DNA of 64,000 nucleotides, from positions 806,001 through 870,000 of the forward strand of contig NZ_OU015321.1 in NCBI RefSeq assembly GCF_907163105.1, given 5' to 3'. The notes beneath the pieces were generated by a model that saw only the letters and a program-made list of their open reading frames with translations, was not told where the DNA came from and searched no databases. Position 1 is the first letter of the stretch. Every line of letters starts with the position of its first letter. Source of the DNA: Cloacibacterium caeni (GTDB taxonomy: Bacteria; Bacteroidota; Bacteroidia; Flavobacteriales; Weeksellaceae). The position numbers and the translations under genes are program-made. Positions 42,893 to 51,236 of the stretch are shown here, in pieces.

Positions 42893-45844
42893 TCATAATT
42901 GCTTTTTGAAGCCCACTTCTTTTCTCCATTTTTTAAATTCTCCGGGAGACATTGTTCCTTGCGGAACTTCGGTTACTCTTTTGCTTTTAGATTTAGGTCT
43001 TTCTTTCACTTCCAGCGATTTCTTTTCCGTAACTCCATTGATAGAAATTTCTACTGTATATTTTCCTGGAGTGATGTAAACATTGCCATCATCTGCTTTT
43101 TTAGACTTTTCACTTGCATTTACCGTTAAATCATAACTGATGGTATTAAATCCTTTGTCAGCAATTTGATTAATGGTTTTTATCGTTTCATTTTGAGCAT
43201 TGATGATTTTGATAACAGCGTTTCCAGCATTTTTTGTGTAAAATTCTATTGGGAAATTCTGCTTTTCAATTTCAGTGAAATTACTGTAAGATTTGCCCCA
43301 ATTTTCTTTGAAATTAATGCTTTCAACATCAAAAACGATTAAATTTTTAGCTAAATTTTCTGGCGTTAATTTTTGTAATTTCTTCACATCGGCAATGTAT
43401 ATGCTTCTTCCGTGAGTTGCTACAATCAATTCATTATCTCTGTGATGAACTTTTAAATCGTGAATAGCAACGTTTGGAAGAGTAGCATTATTGGCAGACA
43501 TAAATGTTTTTCCTCTATCCAAAGAAATGTACAATCCGTTATCCGTTCCTACATACAAAAGATTTTCGTTATTGTAATCTTCTCTGATGACATTAATAGG
43601 TTCTGAAGGTAAATCTTCGCCAATTTTCTTCCAAGTTTTCCCAAAATCATCAGAAATGTAAAGCAATGCACGGAAATCGTCTTCTCTGTAAGCATTTAAG
43701 CTCAAATAAACTCTAGATTCTGAGAAAGAAGAAGGTTGAACCATAGAAACCCAAAATCCTGGGAAATCGCCAATTTTTTGCCAAGAATTTCCACCGTCTT
43801 TGGTTACATTGACCAATCCATCATCACTTCCTGCATAGATTAAACCGAATTTTTTCGGACTTTCTTCCACTGTTGAAAGAGTAGAATAAGGCACATTTTC
43901 TTGTTTGGTATTTCTGGTTAAATCTCCAGAAATTTTTTGCCAAGTTTCGCCTTTGTCCATACTTCGGTAAACGCTTTGCGAAGCAAAATAAACGATGTCT
44001 TGATTATGACGAGAAATCTGGAAAGGTGCTTCCCAATTGAAACGAAGTGGATTTTCGCCAATTTCTCTAGGAACTTCTAGATATTTTCTTTCATTGGTTT
44101 TTCTGTTAATTCTGAAATAATTTCCGAACTGAAAACCAGTATAAATAGTAGCATTATCTCTGAAATCTACACGCACTTGCATTCCGTCTCCTCCTAGAAG
44201 AAATTTGAAATTATCGCCGTTATCAAATTTTCCTTTTTTATAGTCAAATTTATTGCTTGATGGGCCAAACCAAACGCCATTATCTTGCATTCCTCCATAA
44301 ACATTGTAAGGTTTTTCTAAATCATAATCCACCGAATAAAACTGTGAAACGGACAATGAATTGCAATGAATGTAAGAATTTCCATTGTCGTAAGAAATAT
44401 TGATTCCTCCGTCATTTCCATTGATGAAATGATTGTCATTATTCGGGTTAAACCAGATTGAATGATGGTCTGCGTGAACATTTGGAGAATCTATCGATTT
44501 GAATGATTTTCCGCCATTTTCTGAAACCAAAATCGGAACGCCTGCAATAATTACTTTATCTGGATTGGTTGGCGAAACCCAAATTTGCCCGAAATAATAA
44601 CCGTAAGTATAATATAAACCATCTAGATTTTTTTCGTTGGTTTTTCTCCAAGATTTTCCGGCATCATCAGAACGGTAAACTTCTGCACCTTCAATTTCGA
44701 TGTTGAATAAATCATCATTTCCATTGTGTGTATAGTTGAAAATATCTTTTACCGTGATTTTATTTTCTCTGAGCGATTTTTTAAGGTTTTCTGAAGTGTA
44801 TCTTTCTGGGAAACGTTCTCCATCAAGGTATTCATTAACCGTTTTATCATCTAAAGCCAAGAATTCTTCTTTGGTGATTTTTTGCATTTTGGCTTTGTCC
44901 AAAGATTTTTCAGTTTTTTCTTCTTTTATGGCGGAAACAGGTCTTGTTTTTTGATTGTCAACAATCGCATAAATGATATTTGGATTTTTTGGGAAGATGG
45001 AAAGTCCTATTCTTCCTACGTTTTCATCTGCTGGAAAGCCAGAATCTTTAGTGGAAATTTTTTGCCAAGATTCACCACCATCATTGGATTTGAAAATACC
45101 TGATGATGCGCCACTTTCTACAAATTTCCACGCTTTACGTTCTTTGTGCCAAAGTGTTGCATAAACTTCTTTTGGATTTTGAGGGTTTATGGCTAAATCA
45201 ATTGCTCCAGAATTTTGGTCAGCTGAAAGCGGTTTTTTCCAAGTTTTACCGCCATCATTGGTTTTGAAAACGCCTCTTTCTGCGTTTGGTGAATATAAAT
45301 GACCAACTGCAGCTACCCAAATTTCGTCCAGATTTTCGGGATTTACTACAATTCTTCCAATGTGATGCGTGTCTTTTAAGCCTAAGTTTTGCCAAGTTTT
45401 TCCTTGGTTTGTACTTTTATAAATTCCCATTCCTGCATAAGAAGAACGAGAAGAATTGCTTTCGCCAGTTCCTACAAAAATGGTTTTTGTTTTCCAATCT
45501 ATTGCAATGTCGCCAATGGTCATTACAGCTTCTCTATCAAAAATAGGAGTGAATGTAGTTCCGTTGTTATTGGTGTACCACAATCCACCAGAAGCATACG
45601 CTACATAAAATTCTGTAGGATTTTCTGGATTCGCATCTATATCTGTAACTCTACCACTCATTGTAGTAGGACCTACATTTCTGAATTCTAAATTTTTGAG
45701 AATAGAATTTTCTTCTAATTTTTTTCTTTGTTCGTAACCTTTCCAGCGTTCTTCTGCCGAAGTAGGATTGAGCTTAAGGTTTTGCGCATGATGAAAAGAA
45801 AATGCTAAAATAGCGGTAGAAAGTAGAAATTTTCGATAATTCAT
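42893..45844 (-). CDS. VPS10/sortilin-like Asp-box propeller protein
   Basis: A 983-residue exported protein. Signal peptide ending FHHAQ, then a large beta-propeller with at least nine Asp-box motifs (S-x-D-x-G-x-[TS]-[WF]), such as STNQGKTW, KTNDGGKTW, KSNDGGESW, RSDDAGKSW, RSMDKGETW and SDDFGKTW. The C-terminal 180 residues form beta-domains (NAVIKIINAQNETI, PGKYTVEISING) and a basic tail. Proteins like this are often labelled glycosyl hydrolase, but Asp-boxes mark a fold, not catalysis. No T9SS sorting domain is evident. Substrate or binding partner unknown. Confidence 0.82.
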   Translation of the reverse strand: MNYRKFLLSTAILAFSFHHAQNLKLNPTSAEERWKGYEQRKKLEENSILKNLEFRNVGPTTMSGRVTDIDANPENPTEFYVAYASGGLWYTNNNGTTFTPIFDREAVMTIGDIAIDWKTKTIFVGTGESNSSRSSYAGMGIYKSTNQGKTWQNLGLKDTHHIGRIVVNPENLDEIWVAAVGHLYSPNAERGVFKTNDGGKTWKKPLSADQNSGAIDLAINPQNPKEVYATLWHKERKAWKFVESGASSGIFKSNDGGESWQKISTKDSGFPADENVGRIGLSIFPKNPNIIYAIVDNQKTRPVSAIKEEKTEKSLDKAKMQKITKEEFLALDDKTVNEYLDGERFPERYTSENLKKSLRENKITVKDIFNYTHNGNDDLFNIEIEGAEVYRSDDAGKSWRKTNEKNLDGLYYTYGYYFGQIWVSPTNPDKVIIAGVPILVSENGGKSFKSIDSPNVHADHHSIWFNPNNDNHFINGNDGGINISYDNGNSYIHCNSLSVSQFYSVDYDLEKPYNVYGGMQDNGVWFGPSSNKFDYKKGKFDNGDNFKFLLGGDGMQVRVDFRDNATIYTGFQFGNYFRINRKTNERKYLEVPREIGENPLRFNWEAPFQISRHNQDIVYFASQSVYRSMDKGETWQKISGDLTRNTKQENVPYSTLSTVEESPKKFGLIYAGSDDGLVNVTKDGGNSWQKIGDFPGFWVSMVQPSSFSESRVYLSLNAYREDDFRALLYISDDFGKTWKKIGEDLPSEPINVIREDYNNENLLYVGTDNGLYISLDRGKTFMSANNATLPNVAIHDLKVHHRDNELIVATHGRSIYIADVKKLQKLTPENLAKNLIVFDVESINFKENWGKSYSNFTEIEKQNFPIEFYTKNAGNAVIKIINAQNETIKTINQIADKGFNTISYDLTVNASEKSKKADDGNVYITPGKYTVEISINGVTEKKSLEVKERPKSKSKRVTEVPQGTMSPGEFKKWRKEVGFKKQL

Positions 45845-45884
45845 TGTAAAGAAGTTTTTTCCAAATATAACTAATTTTTCTTAT

Positions 45885-46101
45885 CTGCGTTCACCGCGCT
45901 AACGATGGAAGCGGCATCCTTTTTTAAATATTCAGCCTCGGAAAATAAGTTTGGAGAAAATTTAAAAAAGATATAGCGGACAGCGTGTTAAAGCGCCATA
46001 AAAAAAATCCATTCAACAAAGTGCTGAATGGATTCTGTATTTTGAACACCCCGTCAAAATTTTTAATTAAAAATTTTGCCACCCCTCTAAAAGAGGGGAA
46101 T
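45885..46101 (-). repeat. Composite intergenic repeat, copy A
   Basis: Read on the minus strand it starts CCCCTCTTTTAGAGG with GTGGCA, a palindromic spacer and TGACGGGGTG, then (after the fabI terminator) GGCGCTTTAACACGCTGTCC, GCTATATCTTTTTTAAAT, a variable core, AAAAAAGGATGCCGCTTCCA, and ends TCGTTAGCGCGGTGAACGCA. The same modules in the same order are at 60943-61115 on the plus strand. It fills the 266-bp gap between the propeller gene and fabI. Confidence 0.8.
46001..46034 (-). terminator. Intrinsic terminator of fabI
   Basis: On the minus strand: AATCCATTCA, loop GCACTTTG, TTGAATGGATT, then seven T. It lies between the two modules of the composite repeat, where copy B has no hairpin of this kind. 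Confidence 0.8.
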
Positions 46102-46110
46102 TGAGTAAAT

Positions 46111-46917
46111 TTATTCTCCGTTGTATTTATCTACTACTTTTTGAGAAACTCCAATATTGCTGAAACCACCGTCATTAAACAGGTTTTGCATAGTAACTCT
46201 CTTTGTAAGATCAGAGAACATTGCTACGCAATAATTAGCACAATCTAGTGCAGTAGCGTTTCCTAGAGGAGACATATCTTCTGCAAATCCCATAAAACCT
46301 CCAAAACCTTTTACACCAGAACCTGCTGTAGTTACGGTAGGAGATTGAGAAATGGTGTTTACTCTTACTTTTTTCTCTCCCCAATAATAACCGAAAGATC
46401 TTGCGATAGATTCTAGGTAAGATTTATTGTCTGCCATATCATTATAATCTGGGAAAGTACGCTGTGCAGCAATGTAGGTAAGGGCTAAGATAGAACCCCA
46501 TTCATTCATACAATCTTTTTCCCAAGCTGTTTTCATTACTTTGTGGAAAGAAACTGCAGAAACATCCCAACCTTTTTCTAACCAATCATAGTTGATATCT
46601 GTATAATGTTTGCCTTTTCTTACGTTTACAGACATTCCGATAGAGTGAAGGATGAAATCTATTTTACCAAATTTAGCGATAGCTGCATCAAAAAGTTTTC
46701 CTAAATCTTCCATAGAAGTAGCATCTGCGCCAATTACTTCTGAATTAGTTTTTTGTGCTAAAGCATCTATTTCGCCCATTCTCATTGCTATAGGAGCGTT
46801 TGAAAGGATAAATTCTGCACCTTCTTCATGACAACGTTCTGCTACTTTCCAAGCGATAGATTGATCATTAAGCGCGCCGAAAATAATTCCTTTTTTACCT
46901 TTAAGTAATCCGTACAT
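46111..46917 (-). CDS. fabI: Enoyl-[acyl-carrier-protein] reductase
   Basis: A 268-residue SDR-type enzyme that reduces enoyl-ACP in the last step of each fatty acid elongation cycle. KGIIFGALNDQSIAWKVAER at the N-terminus is the NAD-binding loop; the Tyr-x6-Lys pair is seen in DYNDMADNKSY, and the substrate loop is QSPTVTTAGSGVKGF. TAAATTTG on the minus strand (46941-46934) is a likely -7 element. Single gene with its own terminator. Confidence 0.93.
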   Translation of the reverse strand: MYGLLKGKKGIIFGALNDQSIAWKVAERCHEEGAEFILSNAPIAMRMGEIDALAQKTNSEVIGADATSMEDLGKLFDAAIAKFGKIDFILHSIGMSVNVRKGKHYTDINYDWLEKGWDVSAVSFHKVMKTAWEKDCMNEWGSILALTYIAAQRTFPDYNDMADNKSYLESIARSFGYYWGEKKVRVNTISQSPTVTTAGSGVKGFGGFMGFAEDMSPLGNATALDCANYCVAMFSDLTKRVTMQNLFNDGGFSNIGVSQKVVDKYNGE

Positions 46918-46965
46918 AATAATTTATTTTAGGCAAATTTATAAAAATATTGCTTATAGCATAAA

Positions 46966-46994
46966 AGAATCCCGAAAAATTCGGGATTCTAAAT
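46966..46994 (-). terminator. Terminator of the LEA-like gene
   Basis: AGAATCCCGAA and TTCGGGATTCT around a 3-nt loop; on the minus strand followed by TTTT. Confidence 0.7.
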
Positions 46995-47012
46995 CAAAAT
47001 GATGAATAAAAA

Positions 47013-47291
47013 TTAATGGGTTCTGTCTCTGTACTCATCTTTTACATCATCTATCATGTCTTCGGTTTTATCCTTAACGTTTTCAGCGACATCTTTGGTT
47101 TTCTCCCAAATGTCATTGGCAACATCTTTGGTTTTTTCCCAAGCATTTTCTGCAGTATCTTTTACATCATCTGCAAAATTTTCTGCTCTTTCTGACATGT
47201 TTTCTGCTGTATTTTCTACAGAGTTTACTGTTCTGTCTCTTGCTTCGTCTAATCTATCAGAAGCATTGTCTAATGGTTTGTTCGTGTCCAT
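47013..47291 (-). CDS. LEA-like small hydrophilic repeat protein
   Basis: 92 residues, almost wholly charged and helical, built from approximate 11-residue repeats (AENAWEKTKDV, ANDIWEKTKDV, AENVKDKTEDM, IDDVKDEYRDR). This resembles group 3 late embryogenesis abundant and YtxH/CsbD-type stress proteins. No signal peptide. A role in protection from desiccation or osmotic stress is suggested by composition only. Confidence 0.65.
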   Translation of the reverse strand: MDTNKPLDNASDRLDEARDRTVNSVENTAENMSERAENFADDVKDTAENAWEKTKDVANDIWEKTKDVAENVKDKTEDMIDDVKDEYRDRTH

Positions 47292-47386
47292 AATAATATA
47301 TTTTGATTGGTTAGTAAAGCAAATGTAGAAGTATTATACACGGCAGTTCTTACAGAATTATGAAGAATTGTTATATCGTTAAAAAG

Positions 47387-47417
47387 AAAGAACCTCTGAA
47401 TTTATCAGAGGTTCTTT
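47387..47417 (-). other. Long hairpin between divergent genes
   Basis: AAAGAACCTCTGA and TCAGAGGTTCTTT, a perfect 13-bp stem with a 5-nt loop. Only on the minus strand is it followed by a T-rich tract (CTTTTTA), so it would terminate something transcribed leftwards from the region 47420-47590. A minus-strand TAAATTTG (47508-47501) is a possible -7. The 306-bp gap 47292-47597 holds nothing else I can name. Confidence 0.5.
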
Positions 47418-47597
47418 GCAGCAAAAATTTGATTTTTTATGAATAACTATTATTAGGAAGGTTGTATCTTTACCTAGATTTTGTGAATTTTCACATAACA
47501 AATTTACTCAATACTTTCACAAGATTTTGTTAATCAATTGATAAAGTTTTATTAAATTTTTTAACGTAAAATATTAATTATCAATACTATCTATAAT

Positions 47598-48152
47598 ATG
47601 GAAGTAGTAAGATGTGCATGGTGCGAAAAAGACGATTTATACCGAAGTTATCATGATGAAGAATGGGGAAAACCTATTTATGATGATGAAACAATTTTTG
47701 AATTTCTGATTTTAGAGAGTTTTCAGGCTGGCTTAAGTTGGTACACCATTTTAGCTAAAAGAGAGAACTTCAGAGCAGCTTTTGACCAATTTGATCATCA
47801 AAAAATTGCACAATATTCAGAGGATAAAGTAGAAGAACTCATCCAAAATACTGGAATTATAAGAAATAGACTGAAAATTCTCGCCACGATTAATAATGCT
47901 CAAAAATTTATGGAAGTTCAAAAGGAATTTGGCTCTTTCAGTAAATATATTTGGGGTTTTGTGAATCATGAACCGATTGTCAATCGTCCTAAAACCTTGA
48001 AAGAAGTTCCTGCGACTACTGAAATTTCTGATGCTCTTGCCAAAGACTTAAAGAAACGAGGCTTTAAGTTTATGGGTTCTACTGTAGTTTATGCACATAT
48101 GCAAGCCACAGGAATGGTGAATGATCATGTAGAAGACTGTTTTGTAAAGTAA
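47598..48152 (+). CDS. tag: DNA-3-methyladenine glycosylase I
   Basis: A 184-residue base-excision repair enzyme that removes 3-methyladenine. Zinc ligands: the N-terminal RCAWCEKD cysteine and YHDEEWG histidine, with the C-terminal NDHVEDC (His-x3-Cys). Also FEFLILESFQAGLSW and FMGSTVVYAHMQATGMV. It lies 17 bp upstream of the next gene and may be co-transcribed. Confidence 0.94.
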   Translation: MEVVRCAWCEKDDLYRSYHDEEWGKPIYDDETIFEFLILESFQAGLSWYTILAKRENFRAAFDQFDHQKIAQYSEDKVEELIQNTGIIRNRLKILATINNAQKFMEVQKEFGSFSKYIWGFVNHEPIVNRPKTLKEVPATTEISDALAKDLKKRGFKFMGSTVVYAHMQATGMVNDHVEDCFVK

Positions 48153-48169
48153 AAATCTAAATAAATCTA

Positions 48170-49612
48170 ATGAAAGGCTATTTTTTAATTTTTTTATTCT
48201 TTTTTTCATTTTCTTCTGGGCAAAATTCTAATGATTTGGTATTGAAAATCAAAGAGAACCAAAAGTTGATGAAAAGCGAAATGGAACGAGGTTTTCAAGA
48301 GCTGAAAACGCTGGAAAAAACAGCGGTTTTACAGCGAAATGAAGAAGCACAATTAGAAGTTCTGAACAATAAAGCATTTTATTATTTTACAAAAGCGGAA
48401 TACAACAAAGCTTATAAAATTGCTAAAGAACTAGAAGTTAAAGCTACTGCTGCTAAAAATATAAGACTGATTGCCATTGCTAAAAATAGATTAGGAGTTA
48501 CTCTAAATTTTTTACAAGTTTATGATGAATCAGAAAAAAAACTGAAAGAAGCGGAACAATTTATTGATGACAATGAGTTTCAAGATAAAAATCTCATTAG
48601 AGCCAATAATTTTCAGTTTCAATCTGATTTATATACCCATATTTTAAAGCATGATAAAGCTGTAGCTTATATTAAAAAAACAATTCCCGAGTATGAAAAA
48701 ATTAAAAATCTGGAAGAAAGAAAAAATCAACTTGCGAAAGGTAACGTAAACATTGGCTTGAAATTTCTTTCTGTAGATTTAGATTCTGCTGCTCATTATT
48801 TCAAAAAATCATTAGCAATTCAAGATAAAATAGAGGCTAAAAATTTCAATGTGGCTAATTATACTGGTTTAGGAGAAGTCTATAACCGAAAAAATGAACA
48901 CAAAAAAGCAGTGGAATACCTTAAAAAAGCGGAAGAGCTTAATGAAAAAGTACAAGATGGTTTTTATATGACTTCTATCTATGAACTTTTACAAGATTCT
49001 TATAATAATCTAGGCAATGAGAAGGAATATGAGAAATATAAACTTCGCTATCTAGAAAATTTAAAGATAGAAAATGAAGAAAAATTAAGTGGAGTAAAAA
49101 CTTTTGTAGACGAAGTAAAAGCACAATCTGAAGAAGCCATTAAAGATAACAGAAATAAAACCTTTTTAATTATTTTCATCGGAATAGTGGCACTGTCATT
49201 GTTGATTTTTATTTTTTATTCTTTGAGAAAAATCAGAAGAAAGAAGAAAGAGAATAGTATTATAGAATTACAACTCGTAGAAAAAGAGAAAAAGATAGAA
49301 AATTTAGAAAATAAAATAAGTGATTTGCACTCTGAGGTAATAGAATTGGCACAGCAAAATAGTCCTCATTTTTACTCCAGATTTTTGGATTTATATCCAG
49401 AATTTGAAAAAAATATTTTTGAGCTTAATCCTAAAATCTCTATCTCTGAAATACAATTTTGTGCGTTATTAAAACTCAATTTCTCTTCTAAAGACATCGC
49501 GAATTACACCTTTACGTCAATCCGAACAGTACAAAACAAGAAGTATAGAATTAGAAATAAATTAAATATTCCTAAGGAAGTAGATACTTATGTGTTTATT
49601 AATAATTTGTAA
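48170..49612 (+). CDS. Membrane TPR regulator with C-terminal LuxR-like HTH
   Basis: 480 residues: signal sequence (ending SFSSGQ), TPR units (about 30-310), one transmembrane helix (TFLIIFIGIVALSLLIFIFY), a coiled-coil stretch (VEKEKKIENLENKISDLHSE) and a C-terminal helix-turn-helix (FSSKDIANYTFTSIRTVQNK, KYRIRNKLNI) of LuxR/GerE type. Architecture parallels the three AraC-type regulators at 13-19 kb, with a different output domain. No small exported gene is beside it. Signal and targets unknown. Confidence 0.8.
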   Translation: MKGYFLIFLFFFSFSSGQNSNDLVLKIKENQKLMKSEMERGFQELKTLEKTAVLQRNEEAQLEVLNNKAFYYFTKAEYNKAYKIAKELEVKATAAKNIRLIAIAKNRLGVTLNFLQVYDESEKKLKEAEQFIDDNEFQDKNLIRANNFQFQSDLYTHILKHDKAVAYIKKTIPEYEKIKNLEERKNQLAKGNVNIGLKFLSVDLDSAAHYFKKSLAIQDKIEAKNFNVANYTGLGEVYNRKNEHKKAVEYLKKAEELNEKVQDGFYMTSIYELLQDSYNNLGNEKEYEKYKLRYLENLKIENEEKLSGVKTFVDEVKAQSEEAIKDNRNKTFLIIFIGIVALSLLIFIFYSLRKIRRKKKENSIIELQLVEKEKKIENLENKISDLHSEVIELAQQNSPHFYSRFLDLYPEFEKNIFELNPKISISEIQFCALLKLNFSSKDIANYTFTSIRTVQNKKYRIRNKLNIPKEVDTYVFINNL

Positions 49613-49737
49613 ATCAGTTTTTTATGAAGTAGAGTAGGTGATGAGTATCATAAATTTTGTAAGAGAGTATTAAAAATAACAATCTTTGCATAAATATTTA
49701 AGGACTATATTTTACTAAATACAGAAAACACAAATGA

Positions 49738-49772
49738 TGAAAAAACCAGCTAATTTTTAGCTGGTTTTTTTA
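49738..49772. terminator. Bidirectional terminator
   Basis: AAAAAACCAGCTAA, short loop, TTAGCTGGTTTTTTT between the convergent TPR regulator and nucleoside phosphorylase genes. Confidence 0.85.
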
Positions 49773-49795
49773 TTTATTAAGTAAGAGATTTTTAA

Positions 49796-50650
49796 TTACT
49801 TGATAACTCTTTCTAATACCCATTCAATCATATTTTTTTCTGATTGATGATGGTCTGCAGAAAACTCTCCACGTCTTCTATTTGCAATCACGTTATTAAT
49901 GGTAACTGCTTTGTGTCCTAAAAGTTTAGACAAACCATAAATCGCAGAAGTTTCCATTTCGAAATTAGTAACGCCTAATTCATTAAGTGTTTCTAAAAAT
50001 TTATCATCTACAGCTTTTAGACGCAATTGTCTTCCTTGAGGAGCATAGAAACCTGGGAAAGTAGCCGTGTTTCCTACGTATTTAGCATCTTTGAAGTAAT
50101 CATACTGAGATTCTGTCCATTCAGAGAAATAAAGCATTGGTTTAATTCTTTCGTATGGGAATTTTTCCATGAAATTTCTAGAAAATTCATTTTCGAACTC
50201 ATAATCTTGGTAAAAATGCATTAAACCATCTAAACCAACTACGTTTTGAGAAACCAACATGTTATCTACTTCCACATCAGGATTTACAGAACCACAAGTT
50301 CCGAGTCTGAATAATTGAAGCGCAGTATGTTCTGATTTGAATTCTTTTTCTTTTAAATCAATATTCACCAAAGCATCCAGCTCGTTCATTACGATATCGA
50401 TGTTTTCTGTACCAATTCCGGTAGACATTACCGTAATTCTTTCACCTCTTAAAGTTCCAGTATGCGTGTAGAATTCTCTTTTATTTTTTTGAATTTCGAT
50501 GGTATCAAAATATTGAGAAACTTTTGGCACTCTGTCTGGATCGCCTACTAATAAAATTTTCTCTGCAATATCTTCTGGTTGAAGATTAAGGTGATAAACG
50601 CTTCCGTCTGGATTTAAAACCAATTCTGAAGCAGCTAATTTATTCAACAT
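49796..50650 (-). CDS. Nucleoside phosphorylase (uridine phosphorylase-like)
   Basis: A 284-residue enzyme of the NP-I family that splits nucleosides with phosphate. ILLVGDPDRVPKVSQYFD, RERFY-equivalent NKREFYTHTGTLRG, VMSTGIGTENIDIVMNEL and NFEMETSAIYGLSKLLGH carry the phosphate, ribose and base-binding residues. The pyrimidine preference is likely but not proven by sequence. The gene ends at a bidirectional terminator. Confidence 0.88.
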   Translation of the reverse strand: MLNKLAASELVLNPDGSVYHLNLQPEDIAEKILLVGDPDRVPKVSQYFDTIEIQKNKREFYTHTGTLRGERITVMSTGIGTENIDIVMNELDALVNIDLKEKEFKSEHTALQLFRLGTCGSVNPDVEVDNMLVSQNVVGLDGLMHFYQDYEFENEFSRNFMEKFPYERIKPMLYFSEWTESQYDYFKDAKYVGNTATFPGFYAPQGRQLRLKAVDDKFLETLNELGVTNFEMETSAIYGLSKLLGHKAVTINNVIANRRRGEFSADHHQSEKNMIEWVLERVIK

Positions 50651-50662
50651 AATTTTATTTTT

Positions 50663-50747
50663 TGCTTTCGGCTTTCAGCACTCTGCATTCAGCCAAATTG
50701 TTTAACAATTATTTTTTCTGCAGAAAGCTAATTGCCGACTGCCGATG
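50663..50747. repeat. Dispersed intergenic repeat, GCTTTCAGC/GCCGACTGC family, copy 2
   Basis: TTTGCTTTCGGCTTTCAGC on the left; TCTGCAGAAAGCTAATTGCC and GACTGCCGA on the right. It shares the words GCTTTCAGC and GCCGACTGC with 38840-38951 and fills the gap between SUI1 and the phosphorylase gene. Confidence 0.65.
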
Positions 50748-50753
50748 GCATAT

Positions 50754-51077
50754 TTATCCTCCAACTCTTTTGGTTTTATAGCCCATATCTTGAAGGATTT
50801 TCATGATTTTATCACGATTATCTCCTTGAATCACGATGATTCCGTCTTTCTCTGAGCCACCAATTCCAAGAGTGGTTTTTATTTTTTTAGAAATTTGTTT
50901 CAGTTCTTCTTCTGTTCCTTCGAAACCTTCTATTAAAGTCACAGGTTTACCATTTCTTCCTTTTTTTTCGAATTTACAGATAAGAGGATTCTTCTGCTCA
51001 AATTTTTCTTCTGGCATTTCAAAATCTTGTTCCTCGTGTTCTGGGAAAAGGTTTTTTAATTGGTCTCTTAAATCCAT
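50754..51077 (-). CDS. SUI1/eIF1-like translation factor (YciH family)
   Basis: A 107-residue protein; the last 75 residues (CKFEKKGRNGKPVTLIEGF, LKTTLG-like IKTTLGIGGSEKDG, IIVIQGDNRDKIMKIL) are the SUI1 domain. Bacterial homologues of eIF1 are thought to affect start-codon selection; their role in Bacteroidota is not settled. The N-terminal 30 residues are acidic and probably flexible. Confidence 0.9.
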   Translation of the reverse strand: MDLRDQLKNLFPEHEEQDFEMPEEKFEQKNPLICKFEKKGRNGKPVTLIEGFEGTEEELKQISKKIKTTLGIGGSEKDGIIVIQGDNRDKIMKILQDMGYKTKRVGG

Positions 51078-51236
51078 ATTACTGTTTCAAAAAAAGGAGT
51101 GTAAAGTTACAAATTAACTGACAACAGAAAAACTAATCTTTAAAAATATTTTAATTACTGATAAATATCGCCTTTAAAAAGAATTATTTTATGCCTAGAA
51201 ATTTCGTAAATTTGCATCATTAAAAAAAATACTAAA

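Noticed and set aside
45286-45691. Plus-strand frames inside the propeller gene
   Set aside because: They are shadows of the conserved Asp-box coding sequence on the minus strand, and lack family features or promoters.
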